Part shown: in pieces, positions 14,695 to 23,540 of the stretch
How positions within the stretch are numbered: position 1 is the first letter of the stretch
Layout of the letters: each line of letters opens with the position of its first letter
Assembly (NCBI GenBank): GCA_903916355.1
Contig: CAIWWN010000180.1
Coordinates: 1 to 43,765 of the forward strand
Source of the DNA: an uncultured Burkholderiales bacterium
GTDB taxonomy: Bacteria; Pseudomonadota; Gammaproteobacteria; Burkholderiales; Burkholderiaceae_C
Length of the DNA: 43,765 nucleotides
Reading direction: 5' to 3'
Program-made: the position numbers and the translations under genes
Notes under the pieces: model-generated
What the model was told of the DNA's origin: nothing
The model's input: the letters and a program-made list of their open reading frames with translations, nothing else
The model's database searches: none

Positions 14695-14971
14695 ACCGAA
14701 CCATATTTCTGTCACGGACACAAAAGATGCCACGATCACCGCTGCTGCGATGACCGACCCTGACGCCTTGCCGTTTACGGATGCGCAGTGGGAGGCGCTC
14801 AAGCCAAAGTTGCGCACCGGGTGCCCAAAGGCCGAGGTGACCAAAGAACGCATCTCCATTCGACTCTCCCGTGATGTGGTGACGCAGTTTCGCGCCACAG
14901 GAGAGGGTTGGCAGACTCGGATGGATTTGGCCTTGCGCCAATACATCGCAGAGCACCCGATCACCCACTGA
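14681..14971 (+). CDS. Second BrnA-family antitoxin (orphan)
   Basis: A 96-residue BrnA-like protein. Its N-terminal half includes DALPFTDAQWEALKP, and its C-terminal ribbon-helix-helix is RISIRLSRDVVTQFRATGEGWQTRMDLALRQYI, close in pattern to the first BrnA though not identical. The ATG at 14681 lies within the end of the truncated brnT, preserving the normal overlap. With its own toxin broken it may be a free antitoxin or repressor. Cross-action on the neighbouring intact BrnT is possible but unproven. Confidence 0.87.
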   Translation: MPKLKPNHISVTDTKDATITAAAMTDPDALPFTDAQWEALKPKLRTGCPKAEVTKERISIRLSRDVVTQFRATGEGWQTRMDLALRQYIAEHPITH

Positions 14972-15027
14972 CTGCTGTCGCTGGCGCTTTACGTATTGCC
15001 CTTGCCGGGCGGTGATCGGAAAAGACG

Positions 15028-15059
15028 AACGGCGTCCCCACTTGCGCAGGCACGCCGTT
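15028..15059. terminator. Terminator downstream of dapD
   Basis: A perfect eight-base inverted repeat AACGGCGT (15028-15035) and ACGCCGTT (15052-15059). Read on the minus strand, it follows dapD by about 20 bases and is trailed by CGTCTTTTCC. It could also end rightward transcription from the brn genes. Confidence 0.6.
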
Positions 15060-15078
15060 ATTGTTTGAAAGGTCCGAA

Positions 15079-16056
15079 TCAGTTCTTGTGCAACTCAGCG
15101 TTCAACTCGCCCCAGCTCTTGTTACGCGGAATCGCGTGCAACGCGCCGGACTGTGAATCGCGGCGGAACAGGATGCCGTTTTGGCCGGACAGCTCTTTGG
15201 CTTTCATCAGGCTACCGTCAGGCAGTTGCACGCGGCTGCCGCCGGTGATGTAGCAACCGGCTTCGACGATGCAGTCGTCGCCCAGCGAGATGCCGATGCC
15301 GGCGTTGGCGCCCAGCAGGCAGCGCTTGCCGACCTTGATGACTTCTTTGCCGCCACCGGACAGCGTGCCCATGATGGACGCGCCGCCGCCGATGTCGCTG
15401 GCGTCATCCACCACCACACCGGCGCTGATGCGGCCTTCGACCATGCTGGCGCCCAAGGTGCCGGCGTTGAAGTTGCAAAAGCCTTCATGCATAACGGTGG
15501 TGCCGCTGGCCAGGTGCGCGCCCAGGCGCACGCGGTCGGCGTTGGCGATGCGCACACCGGCGGGCACCACGTAGTCGGTCATCTGCGGGAACTTGTCCAC
15601 GCCTTTGATCTCCAGCAGGCGGCCAGCAGCGCGTGCTTTCATGCGGGCGGCGGGCACTTCGCTCACGGCGCAGGGGCCAAAGTTGGTCCAGGCTACGTTG
15701 GCCAGCAGGCCAAAGATGCCGGTCACGTTGGCGCCGTGCGGCAACACCAGGCGGTGGCTCAGCAGGTGCAGGCGCAAATAAGCGTCGTGCGTGTCGGCAG
15801 GCGCGTCGGCCAGCGATTTGATTTCGGTGCGAACGGCGACCACGGTCACGTTGCGCACGGCGCAAGCGACCAGCGCATGGGCAGCTTCGGCGCCCAATGC
15901 GGCCACGGCTTCGGCGGCGGTCAAACGGGTGGTGCCGCTTTGGGCAAGGTCGCCCGCCAGCTCAGGGGCTGGGAACCAGGTGTCCAGCACGGTGCCGTCA
16001 GCGGCGATGGTGGCCAGGCCCGTGGCGCGTGCGCCGGTGGTTTGGAAAGTGCTCAT
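15079..16056 (-). CDS. dapD: Tetrahydrodipicolinate N-succinyltransferase (long form)
   Basis: Transfers succinyl from succinyl-CoA to tetrahydrodipicolinate in the succinylase branch of lysine and meso-diaminopimelate synthesis. At 325 residues it belongs to the longer DapD class rather than the 274-residue form. The C-terminal half is a left-handed beta-helix with hexapeptide repeats, seen in RIANADRVRLGAHLASGTTV, GRISAGVVVDDASDIGGGASIMG and KRCLLGANAGIGISLGDDCIVEAGCYI. The N-terminal half contains LRLHLLSHRLVLPHGANVTGIFGLLANVAWTNFGP. The ATG has GGAG five bases upstream. A terminator-like hairpin sits just ahead of that ribosome site. No other dap gene is adjacent. Confidence 0.93.
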   Translation of the reverse strand: MSTFQTTGARATGLATIAADGTVLDTWFPAPELAGDLAQSGTTRLTAAEAVAALGAEAAHALVACAVRNVTVVAVRTEIKSLADAPADTHDAYLRLHLLSHRLVLPHGANVTGIFGLLANVAWTNFGPCAVSEVPAARMKARAAGRLLEIKGVDKFPQMTDYVVPAGVRIANADRVRLGAHLASGTTVMHEGFCNFNAGTLGASMVEGRISAGVVVDDASDIGGGASIMGTLSGGGKEVIKVGKRCLLGANAGIGISLGDDCIVEAGCYITGGSRVQLPDGSLMKAKELSGQNGILFRRDSQSGALHAIPRNKSWGELNAELHKN

Positions 16057-16070
16057 TTTTGCTCCGCAAA

Positions 16071-16103
16071 TAAAAACCCGCCCTGCATGTGGCGATGGCG
16101 GGT
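16071..16103 (-). terminator. Intrinsic-terminator-like hairpin between hipA and dapD
   Basis: Read on the minus strand: ACCCGCC (16103-16097), a 14-base loop, GGCGGGT (16082-16076), then TTTTTATTT. The T-run ends about six bases before the dapD GGAG. It is well placed to end hipBA transcripts, but any dapD transcript starting upstream of 16103 must read through it. Confidence 0.6.
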
Positions 16104-16153
16104 GGGTGGAAATCTGAAGGCGTGATTATCGGCCAGATGCAATGGTGACGACA

Positions 16154-17485
16154 TTACCTTTTACCCAATAAAGGCGATCGGCCAATTTTGTTCGTCTCGG
16201 TCGTTAGCTTGGATGGGGCAGAAAAACCCTCAAACGCTTTGCTCGCTACCCAATCTCCCACGGCATAAACGCGTTCTTCGCGCAGGCCCTGCACACCCTC
16301 AGCCCAGGCCAGCAGCATGCGTTTGCCAATCTCTTCAAAACTCGGGTGGTCGGCCATGGCTTGGCGCACCTCGCGGCCCACCTCGGCCACCGCATCGCTG
16401 ATGGCTTGCACCATTAGTTGCTGTTCCTTGGGCTGGATGCCGAAGCTTGTGGCGATAAATTTTTGCAGATTTTTACCGGGCAGCCAGGTTTTTTTGCCCA
16501 TGAGTGCAATCCCCGGCGGGTTGTGCGCAAAGCCCGCATACACGCTGGTGGTCAGCATGTCGTAGGCGGGCGACAGGTGCACGTCGGCGCGGCTGGTGTA
16601 GAGCAAGGCCAGGTTTTTGGCGTGGCAGTCGGCGTTGCGCAGTGCATAGGTCAGCAGCAAAGTGGTGGCCAGCTGGCGAAAGGTCTCCAGCCGCTGCGGG
16701 CCAGGCACATGGTCGCGCACGGCTTTGGCGATGCGCTCCCATGTCGTGTCGTATTTGGCGGCGGGGCGCAGGCCCAGCAGGCTGCAAAAATCTTCCATGC
16801 CCCAGTGCGACTGGCCGTTTTCGTCCACGTCAAAGCGGTGCACCACCAGGGCCTGGCCGTCGTCAGACACTTCGGTTTGGGCGGTTGACATGACGCGGCG
16901 GGCCACTTGCATGCACAGGTGTTCGTTCAGGGCGACAAAGGGTAGCTTGGCGCTGGAGCCTTTGATGATGTGGCGCCGTGTGAGGAGGCTGGCTTTTTGA
17001 TGCGGTGCAAGCGGCGTGAGGTGTTGCGCTTGTGCATCTAAAAACTTGGGCACCACACCCGATACACCGCTGGTGGCGTGTTCACGCACCAGTTCGGCAA
17101 AGGCGGCCTCGGAGTTGTCGCCCTTGAGCAGGGCGGCCACTTCGATCGTTTTGGTGGGCTCGCTCAGTTCAGCGCCTGGCGCAGCCACTTGCAAGCGGCC
17201 CACCATATTGCGGCCAATGACCGACAGCAAGGCGATGGGGCTGGCGCCGATGTGCGGGCCAAACTGTTCTTGCAGTACTTGTAGCAAATAGCCTTCGGGC
17301 AGGTTCATTTGCAGCACGGGTGGGAGTTGGTCGTCCCATACATAGCTCTCGGTGCGCACGGGCATGGTGAGAGAGACAAAGTCGTCTGCTGCCACCCGGG
17401 GGTGGTAGGTCAGCACGCTTTTGAAGTCGCCAGATTGCTCTAGCGTTGCGACTTCGCGGCCCAGCACGTAGACCGACAGTTGCAT
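16154..17485 (-). CDS. hipA: HipA-family kinase toxin
   Basis: A serine/threonine kinase toxin of the HipA family, 443 residues. E. coli HipA phosphorylates glutamyl-tRNA synthetase and triggers persistence. Seen: an N-terminal HipA_N region (MQLSVYVLGREVATL to about 105), SGVSGVVPKFL near residue 143 at the place of the ATP/phosphorylation loop, and the catalytic NADCHAKNLAL (about 284-294, Asp286). The metal-binding aspartate is in LSPAYDMLTT (about Asp309). ATG 17485 shares one base with the hipB stop (TGATG). All catalytic residues appear intact, so an active toxin is likely. It is followed by a terminator-like hairpin. Confidence 0.93.
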   Translation of the reverse strand: MQLSVYVLGREVATLEQSGDFKSVLTYHPRVAADDFVSLTMPVRTESYVWDDQLPPVLQMNLPEGYLLQVLQEQFGPHIGASPIALLSVIGRNMVGRLQVAAPGAELSEPTKTIEVAALLKGDNSEAAFAELVREHATSGVSGVVPKFLDAQAQHLTPLAPHQKASLLTRRHIIKGSSAKLPFVALNEHLCMQVARRVMSTAQTEVSDDGQALVVHRFDVDENGQSHWGMEDFCSLLGLRPAAKYDTTWERIAKAVRDHVPGPQRLETFRQLATTLLLTYALRNADCHAKNLALLYTSRADVHLSPAYDMLTTSVYAGFAHNPPGIALMGKKTWLPGKNLQKFIATSFGIQPKEQQLMVQAISDAVAEVGREVRQAMADHPSFEEIGKRMLLAWAEGVQGLREERVYAVGDWVASKAFEGFSAPSKLTTETNKIGRSPLLGKR

Positions 17486-17763
17486 CAAGCGGTTCCTGCG
17501 TCGGGTGTAGATGTCTGAGCCCGTTCGGTGCGCAGCGCGTCCAGGTTGCCGGCCTGGCCTTGGGCCATCACGTCGAGTTCGGCGCCCAGCACGGCCAGCA
17601 CGGCCAGCAGTTTGCGCGAGCCAAATTCTGCCGCCCGGCCGCGCTCAAAGCGCGACAAGGACTCCGCCGTGACGCCCGCCATGGTGGCCACGTCGCCTTG
17701 CTTGAGGCCTAGCCGTTTGCGCCGCGTAGCCACGGCTTCACCGAGTTCTTGGAGGGTTTGCAA
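17485..17763 (-). CDS. hipB: HipB-type XRE antitoxin/repressor
   Basis: A 92-residue helix-turn-helix antitoxin that binds HipA and represses the operon. The XRE fold is clear: GEAVATRRKRLGLKQGDVATMAGVTAESLSRFERGR, then KLLAVLAVLGAELDV. The disordered C-terminal tail (about residues 72-92) is as in other HipB proteins. The only possible start in frame is TTG 17763, since TGA blocks the frame 15 bases upstream. There is no ribosome site, and the start codon abuts a large inverted repeat, so bound repressor would cover the translation start. Confidence 0.9.
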   Translation of the reverse strand: MQTLQELGEAVATRRKRLGLKQGDVATMAGVTAESLSRFERGRAAEFGSRKLLAVLAVLGAELDVMAQGQAGNLDALRTERAQTSTPDAGTA

Positions 17764-17818
17764 TTGATATTTACGTCAAGTTTTATTCGAAAAAATGTAT
17801 TCTTGATCTAAATATCAA
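17764..17818. promoter_or_regulatory. hipBA operator: 17-base inverted repeat with 21-base spacer
   Basis: The left arm TTGATATTTACGTCAAG (17764-17780) and right arm CTTGATCTAAATATCAA (17802-17818) are reverse complements at 15 of 17 positions. The spacer centres on TTCGAA and is AT-rich. It directly adjoins the hipB start codon. It is consistent with cooperative binding of two HipB dimers, though the half-site sequence differs from the E. coli TATCC-N8-GGATA operator. Confidence 0.7.
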
Positions 17819-17899
17819 ATAATGCAAGCCAAATTTGCCAATGAACCTTGAAGACAAGCCTCTCTTTTTGACAAGAGACCTCGCTCGGTCACGCGGCTT

Positions 17900-18886
17900 T
17901 TATCCGTTCACGTTCACCACCACCCGCCCGCGCACCTGCCCGGCCAGAATTGCGGCGCCCAGGTCCAGGGCTTCGGTCAAGTTCACTTCACGCGTCATGC
18001 GCTCCAGCTGCGCCGTATCCAGGTCTTGTGCCAAACGGGCCCAAGCGGCCTCGCGCACGGCGCGGGGGGCCATCACGCTGTCAATGCCTGCCAGCGTCAC
18101 GCCGCGCAAGATGAAGGGTGCGACCGAGCTGGGAAAGTCCATGCCTTGCGCCAGACCGCAGGCCGTGACCACGCCGCCGTATTTCGTGCTGGCGCAGGCG
18201 TTGGCCAGGGTGTGGCTGCCTACGGTGTCGACCACGCCGGCCCAGCGTTCTTTGGCCAGCGGTTTACCGGGGGCAGAGAGTTCGGCTCGGTCGATGATGT
18301 CGGACGCGCCCAGCTGGCGCAGGTAGTCGGCTTCTTGCGGCCGGCCGGTGCTGGCCACTACGCGGTAGCCCAGCTTGGCCAAGAGCGCAATCGCCACGCT
18401 GCCCACACCGCCGCCGGCGCCGGTGACCAAGATGTCGCCGCTGCCCGGCATGACGCCGTGTTTTTGCAGCGCCATCACGCACAGCATGGCGGTGTAGCCT
18501 GCGGTGCCAATCGCCATGGCTTGGCGCGTCGTGAAGGCGGTGGGTAGTTTGACCAACCAGTCGCCTTTGAGCCGCGCTTTTTGCGCCAAGCCGCCGCTGT
18601 GGCTTTCGCCCACGCCCCAACCGTTGAGCACGACGTGGTCGCCTGCTTTGAACAAGGGGTGTTGGCTGTCGGTCACGGTGCCGGCCAGGTCAATGCCGGG
18701 CGTGAGCGGGAACTTGCGCACCACGGGCGACTTGCCGGTGATGGCCAGGCCGTCTTTGTAATTGATCGTGGAGTAATCCACCTGCACCGTCACATCGCCT
18801 TCGGGCAGCGCGCTGTCATCGAGTGTCTGCAGGGTGCAGCTGTAACCGGCGTCGTCTTTGTTGATTTGCAGGGCTTGGTAGGTCAT
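17900..18886 (-). CDS. acuI: Acrylyl-CoA reductase (AcuI/YhdH family)
   Basis: An NADPH-dependent medium-chain reductase without zinc, 328 residues, that reduces toxic acryloyl-CoA to propionyl-CoA, for example in 3-hydroxypropionate or DMSP metabolism. Seen: the opening [58 protein letters not shown], which is typical of AcuI/YhdH, and the Rossmann motif [12 protein letters not shown] (about 154-165) followed by [16 protein letters not shown]. The ATG has GGAG seven bases upstream. It lies upstream of hipBA on the same strand, with 136 bases between. General quinone-reductase activity cannot be excluded. Confidence 0.9.
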   Translation of the reverse strand: MTYQALQINKDDAGYSCTLQTLDDSALPEGDVTVQVDYSTINYKDGLAITGKSPVVRKFPLTPGIDLAGTVTDSQHPLFKAGDHVVLNGWGVGESHSGGLAQKARLKGDWLVKLPTAFTTRQAMAIGTAGYTAMLCVMALQKHGVMPGSGDILVTGAGGGVGSVAIALLAKLGYRVVASTGRPQEADYLRQLGASDIIDRAELSAPGKPLAKERWAGVVDTVGSHTLANACASTKYGGVVTACGLAQGMDFPSSVAPFILRGVTLAGIDSVMAPRAVREAAWARLAQDLDTAQLERMTREVNLTEALDLGAAILAGQVRGRVVVNVNG

Positions 18887-18925
18887 GTGGGTCTCCAGAG
18901 GGATCAGATAGGGATTAGATAGGGG

Positions 18926-19831
18926 TCAAGCAGGTTTGCGGTTCACCAGCACAATGCCCACCGCCACCAGGGCCATTGCGGCCAGCAGCGTCGGGGTGGC
19001 GACTTCGCCCAAGAGCAGCGTACTGAACAAGAGCGCGAACAAGGGCGTCAAAAACACAAACACCGAGATCTTCGTCGCCGGGTAGCGGCCCAGCATCCAC
19101 ATCCAGGTCAGGTAACTGGCAAAGGCGCCGATCACGGTTTGCGCCAGCACCGAGGCCCAAGCCAAGGCGCTCCAGTCCATGGACCAGGTCTCACCCAAGC
19201 CCCATGACAGCCAAGGCAGTGTCAAGGCGGTGCAAGCGATTTGGTAGAACAAGAGTTTTTCAGGCGAGATGCGGGTCAGGTTGCGCGCCCGAATCACCAC
19301 CGTGGTCAGGCCCCACAAAGCGCCTGCGGTCAAGCCCATCAGATCGCCTACCGCACTGCCGCCGCCCAAGCCCTCGCGCATGGCAAAGGCCACCGCCACA
19401 AAAGCGCAGGCCATGCCCAACCACTGCAGCGGGCGCAAGCGCTCAGAGGGCACAAACAGCGGCACCAGCGCCGCCACCCAAAAGGGCGCGGTGTACAAAA
19501 ACACGGTCAAACGTGAGGCCGAGGTCTGGCGCAGGCCCAAGTAAATAAAAGCGAACTCGGCGGCAAACAGGCCGCCGGCCAGCAAGCCCGCTTTCAGGCT
19601 GCCATCGGGTTCAAACAGGCGCACACCGCGCAGGCGGCACCACACCATGAGCAGAACGCATGCGCCGATGCAGCGCACGCTGGCTTGAAACAGCGGGGCC
19701 ACCTCGGTCATCACGGCTTTGACCAGCACCTGCTGCAGCCCCCAAAACATGCAGCAGGCAAGCAACAGGCCCACGGCCAAAGCGTCCAGGTGGTCTTTGC
19801 GAGGCGAGGGCATGGCGGGAGTGGAAGGCAT
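18926..19831 (-). CDS. DMT-superfamily (EamA) transporter
   Basis: An inner-membrane exporter of the drug/metabolite family, about 301 residues with ten hydrophobic segments forming two EamA repeats. Examples are GLLLACCMFWGLQQVLVKAV in repeat one and LMGLTAGALWGLTTVVIRARNLT in repeat two; the end is ALVAVGIVLVNRKP. ATG 19831 is chosen; the frame extends to 19888, but that region would overlap the divergent phoD start, and a second ATG lies at 19813. The substrate is unknown; amino acids or other metabolites are usual. Confidence 0.85.
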   Translation of the reverse strand: MPSTPAMPSPRKDHLDALAVGLLLACCMFWGLQQVLVKAVMTEVAPLFQASVRCIGACVLLMVWCRLRGVRLFEPDGSLKAGLLAGGLFAAEFAFIYLGLRQTSASRLTVFLYTAPFWVAALVPLFVPSERLRPLQWLGMACAFVAVAFAMREGLGGGSAVGDLMGLTAGALWGLTTVVIRARNLTRISPEKLLFYQIACTALTLPWLSWGLGETWSMDWSALAWASVLAQTVIGAFASYLTWMWMLGRYPATKISVFVFLTPLFALLFSTLLLGEVATPTLLAAMALVAVGIVLVNRKPA

Positions 19832-19888
19832 GGCGACGATTGTGCCGTTGTTTGTGGCGCAACCCTGTCGCTTGTTAACATGCCACAC

Positions 19889-21478
19889 ATGAAAAAGTCA
19901 TCACCTTTGGCCTTCCTGAGTCGCCGTGACTGGGGCCGCGCTGCCCTCGGTTTGGCCTTGGCGCCCTGGAGCCTGTCGGCGCAGCAAGCCCTGGGCTCGC
20001 CAGACGAGGCGCAGCGCCCGGTGCGCTGGCAAAACGACCCCTTTGCCTTGGGGGTGGCCAGCGGTCAGCCGCGTGCCGACAGCGTGGTGCTGTGGACCCG
20101 CTTGCTGGTGCAGGACGCTGACGCTGCCCATAAAGCGGGACCGTTGCCTGTACTTTGCGAGGTGTTTGCCGATGAAGCCTTGCGCAAACGCGTGGGCCAA
20201 TGGACGGCGATGACCGATGCCAGGCGCGGCATGAGCGTGCACGTCGAGGCCAAGGGCTTGCAGCCCGCACGCCACTATTGGTACCGCTTCACCTGCGGCT
20301 CCGTCACCAGCCCGGTCGGCCGTACCCGCACCACCCCGGCGGCGCAAGACAAAGTGGGGTCGCTGCGCATGGCGCTGGCCTCCTGCCAACATTTTGAGCA
20401 GGGTTATTTCACCGCGCACCGCGAGATCGCGCAGCAAGACCTGGACTTGGTCCTGTTTGTGGGGGACTACATTTACGAAAGCAGCAACCCCCGCTACGTG
20501 GTGCGTGCACACCTGGGCGGCGTGCCGCAAACCCTGGACGAGTACCGCGCACGCCACGCCCAATACAAAGGCGATGCCGATCTGCGCGCCTCGCACGCGG
20601 CGCACCCCTGGGTCATGACCTGGGACGATCACGAGGTGGTCAACGACTACGCCAACGATCGCGATCCAAAGTTCACCGATCCGCAAGTGTTTTTGCGCCG
20701 CCGTGCCGCCGCCTACCAAGCCTACTTTGAGCACATGCCGGTGCGCGTCGGCCCGGACGCGGCCAATCCGGCGAACATGCGCATTCACGACCGCATGGCC
20801 TGGGGCCAGTTGGCCGACATTTGGACCTTGGACAACCGCCAGTACCGCAGCTACCACGCCTGCCCCGACCCGCTCAAAGGCGGAGGCCGCGTGGTCATGG
20901 GTTGCAACGAGTTGGCCGACGCACAGCGCAGCATGCTGGGCATGGACCAGGAGCGCTGGTTGAAGCAGGGGCTGAGCGACTCGCAGGCGGCGTGGAAGGT
21001 GGTGGCGCAGGGCACGCAAATGAGTTCCACCGGCCTCGCCACCCCCATGGGGCGCAGCGCGTTTACCGACGGTTGGGACGGCTACCCGCTGGCGCGTGAG
21101 CGCTTTTTGCAAAACATCGCAGACGCCAAGCTGCAAGACGTGTTGGTATTGGGCGGCGATGTGCACATGAACGTGGCGGCCAATCTGCGCGTTCAGCCCA
21201 ACGACGACAAGTCACCCATTGTGGCCAGCGAGTTGGTCACCACCTCCGTCACCTCGCGCGGTATGGGCGAGACCCTGGCAGCGCAGATCCGCAGCAACAA
21301 CCCCGACATTGCCCATTTGCGTGCCGATGAGCGCGGCTTTACGTGGCTGCAGATCACACCCGAAGGTGTGCAGTCGGCCTTCAAGACCACCGCCAACCCG
21401 GTGCAGCAGGCCAGTGCGTTCAGCACCCAGGCGCAGTTTGCGGTGCAGCGCGGCGTGGCGGGGGTGGTCAAGGGTTGA
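19889..21478 (+). CDS. phoD: PhoD-family alkaline phosphatase/phosphodiesterase
   Basis: A secreted metallophosphoesterase of about 529 residues that releases phosphate from organic esters. The N-terminus has a Tat signal (LSRRDWGRAALGLALAPWSL). The PhoD_N domain contains FALGVASGQPRADSVVLWTRL. Metal-site motifs are FVGDYIYESS, TWDDHEVVNDYAND and LGGDVHMNVAA, plus LDNRQYRS. ATG 19889 is preferred on signal-peptide grounds; an ATG three codons upstream is equally possible, as neither has a ribosome site. It is convergent with the LytTR regulator gene ten bases downstream. I could not identify a PHO box. Confidence 0.92.
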   Translation: MKKSSPLAFLSRRDWGRAALGLALAPWSLSAQQALGSPDEAQRPVRWQNDPFALGVASGQPRADSVVLWTRLLVQDADAAHKAGPLPVLCEVFADEALRKRVGQWTAMTDARRGMSVHVEAKGLQPARHYWYRFTCGSVTSPVGRTRTTPAAQDKVGSLRMALASCQHFEQGYFTAHREIAQQDLDLVLFVGDYIYESSNPRYVVRAHLGGVPQTLDEYRARHAQYKGDADLRASHAAHPWVMTWDDHEVVNDYANDRDPKFTDPQVFLRRRAAAYQAYFEHMPVRVGPDAANPANMRIHDRMAWGQLADIWTLDNRQYRSYHACPDPLKGGGRVVMGCNELADAQRSMLGMDQERWLKQGLSDSQAAWKVVAQGTQMSSTGLATPMGRSAFTDGWDGYPLARERFLQNIADAKLQDVLVLGGDVHMNVAANLRVQPNDDKSPIVASELVTTSVTSRGMGETLAAQIRSNNPDIAHLRADERGFTWLQITPEGVQSAFKTTANPVQQASAFSTQAQFAVQRGVAGVVKG

Positions 21479-21489
21479 CAGCCCCAGCT

Positions 21490-22329
21490 TCACATGCCTT
21501 TAAAAAGGTGACTCGCGCTGCGGCTGACGGTTAATTTGTCGTGCCGTGCTTTGACGAGGACCTGTTGACGGCCCCGATCATCGCGCTGTATCCCTGCGAT
21601 GGCCTTGACATTCACCAGGGTGCTTCGGTGAATTTGCCAAAACAGTTTAGGGTCCAAGACGTCCACCAGTTCTTTGATGGGTTTGCGAATCAAAAATTCT
21701 TGGCTTGCCGTTTGCACGCGGGTGTACTTTTCATCACTGATGCAAAATAAAACATCGTCGACATCCACCATTTGAACGGTTTGGCCCACACTGGCTTGAA
21801 GCCATTTCAAATACGCCATCGGTTGTCCGTTGAGACGTGCAGACAATGCGTGCAACCACTGTTGCAGTGGCACTGATTCAGAACCGTTTGACGAAGTTCT
21901 TGCGGACTCTCGCTGTCGCAAGCGTTCTTGCAGGCGTTGCGCGGTGATCTGCAATCGATCCGATTCGGCGGGTTTCAAGACATAGTCCGCCACGCCTTGC
22001 TCAAACGCATCGATCGCGTATTGGTCGTAAGCAGTCACAAATACCATTTCTGGTAAAAAACCCTCGTCGCCGACCTCGAGCTGTGCAATGTGCCGAGCCG
22101 CCTCAATGCCTGACAGTCCGGGCATGCGAATGTCCAGAAAAATCACATCTGGGCGCCAAGTCGTGACGCATTCAACTGCCTCGATTCCGTTTTTGGCTTC
22201 TGCAACGATTTCCAAAGCGGGCCAAACCTGCGCCAAGCGTGTTCGAAGTTGATCCCTCATCAATCGCTCGTCGTCGGCGATAACGCCTCGGATGATGGAA
22301 AGCTTGTTGCCGTCGTTCATATCGATCAC
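21490..22329 (-). CDS. LytTR-type response regulator
   Basis: A cytoplasmic response regulator of 279 residues. The receiver domain (about residues 11-130) has the acidic pair DD at 19-20, the phosphorylation site Asp66 (FLDIRMPG), the conserved Thr in VTAYDQYAIDAF and Lys in YVLKPAE. A Gln/Arg-rich linker leads to a LytTR DNA-binding domain (about 170-279) with VDVDDVLFCISDEKYTRVQT, FLIRKPIKELVDVLDPKLFWQIHRSTLVNVKAI. The GTG start overlaps the kinase stop (GTGA); an ATG three codons on is possible. It forms a pair with the sensor kinase upstream. Confidence 0.92.
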   Translation of the reverse strand: MIDMNDGNKLSIIRGVIADDERLMRDQLRTRLAQVWPALEIVAEAKNGIEAVECVTTWRPDVIFLDIRMPGLSGIEAARHIAQLEVGDEGFLPEMVFVTAYDQYAIDAFEQGVADYVLKPAESDRLQITAQRLQERLRQRESARTSSNGSESVPLQQWLHALSARLNGQPMAYLKWLQASVGQTVQMVDVDDVLFCISDEKYTRVQTASQEFLIRKPIKELVDVLDPKLFWQIHRSTLVNVKAIAGIQRDDRGRQQVLVKARHDKLTVSRSASHLFKGM

Positions 22330-23540
22330 TGTGTTGTGTTGGCCGTCCGGTAAGGCAGGCTGAGTGTCGCTAATGTGCCCTGGCCCTTTGCCTCAGGCAG
22401 TGAGCCGAGGGTCAAGGTGGCTTGGTCGCCGTAAAGCATTTTCAACCGCTCGCGAATATTGTTCAAACCAAAACCAGTGCCATGCGTGATGGCATGCCCG
22501 AATCCCATGCCGTTGTCCTGAACCTGAACGACCAAGCGACCATCGACCACCTGAGCACTAAGAAGCAACTGACCACCTTGTGGTCGCGGCTCTAAACCAT
22601 GTTGGATGGCGTTTTCGATCAAGCTTTGAATCATCATGCTGGGTATGGCCGCGGACTTTAGGCCTTCGGGCACCTCGATGTGGGTTTGCAATCGCTCTTC
22701 CAAGCGCATTTTTTGAATGTCCAAATAGGGCTGTACCACCGCCAATTCTTGTCCCAAACTTCTCATGTTGTTGCCATCTTGGTCGCGCATGGCTGGCAGT
22801 GTGGCTCGCAGCAAGGTGATCAAACTCTTTTGCATTTGACTGGCGCGGGGCGGATCGGTTTCGATGAGGTGATCGATCGAGGCCAGGGTGTTGAATAAAA
22901 AATGCGGCTCCACTTGGGCCTGCATGGCCGCCATGCGCGCCTCGACCAGTTGTCGCTTGAGTTGTTCGGCCACTGCGGTTTGCGTGGCTTCATCCGCTTT
23001 GTGCTCCGCTTGAATTTGATTGTTGTAGGTGATTTTGATCACCATGGACACCAAGATCAGCAGGAAAGCCAATTCAGGCAAAAAGTCGCCCCAACTGATT
23101 TCGTGCTGTTTGAAATGCGCTGCCGCGTGCCGCTCTTCTTGCGCATCCTCCCAATCGCTGAGTTTGTCTTCCAAGACCTGCGCTAATTTATCGGGGTCTG
23201 AAAGGGCCTCCCGAGGTAATGAAATTTGGATGTCGCCCACGGAGATCACCACTTGGGGGGCTTGGGATACGGGTGAGTTTTCAGGGGGCTGTTGAATTTC
23301 CACCTTGGGTTTGCGCAGTTCGGGCGCTGTGATGATCTTGGCGGCGTTAGGCGTTTGAATCCTTTCCGAGTAGCGCCAAGTGAACGGGGGCAAGGACTGC
23401 AACATGCCTGCGGCCATCAAGAACAGGATAGACAAGGCAAAAAATTTCATCCAGCTGATACGGATCAGCCATTTGGCGTAGCTGTGAAAAGTCGATTTCA
23501 AGGCGACAAAACGGGAGGAGTCAGAGGGGTTGGCGTTCAT
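22326..23540 (-). CDS. LytS/YpdA-type sensor histidine kinase
   Basis: A membrane sensor kinase of 404 residues. One membrane helix lies near residues 33-52 and another near 158-172. Between them is a periplasmic stretch of about 100 residues, proline-rich at its start and charged later (LEDKLSDWEDAQEERHAAAH), that may be the sensing part. The cytoplasmic part starts with a coiled-coil-like segment (QIQAEHKADEATQTAVAEQLKRQLVEARMAAMQAQ) and has the His_kinase motif VEPHFLFNTLASIDHLIE with the phosphorylated His, then the ATPase boxes SLIENAIQHGLEP and DNGMGFG. It is coupled to the regulator gene by an overlap. The signal is unknown. Confidence 0.9.
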   Translation of the reverse strand: MNANPSDSSRFVALKSTFHSYAKWLIRISWMKFFALSILFLMAAGMLQSLPPFTWRYSERIQTPNAAKIITAPELRKPKVEIQQPPENSPVSQAPQVVISVGDIQISLPREALSDPDKLAQVLEDKLSDWEDAQEERHAAAHFKQHEISWGDFLPELAFLLILVSMVIKITYNNQIQAEHKADEATQTAVAEQLKRQLVEARMAAMQAQVEPHFLFNTLASIDHLIETDPPRASQMQKSLITLLRATLPAMRDQDGNNMRSLGQELAVVQPYLDIQKMRLEERLQTHIEVPEGLKSAAIPSMMIQSLIENAIQHGLEPRPQGGQLLLSAQVVDGRLVVQVQDNGMGFGHAITHGTGFGLNNIRERLKMLYGDQATLTLGSLPEAKGQGTLATLSLPYRTANTTQ

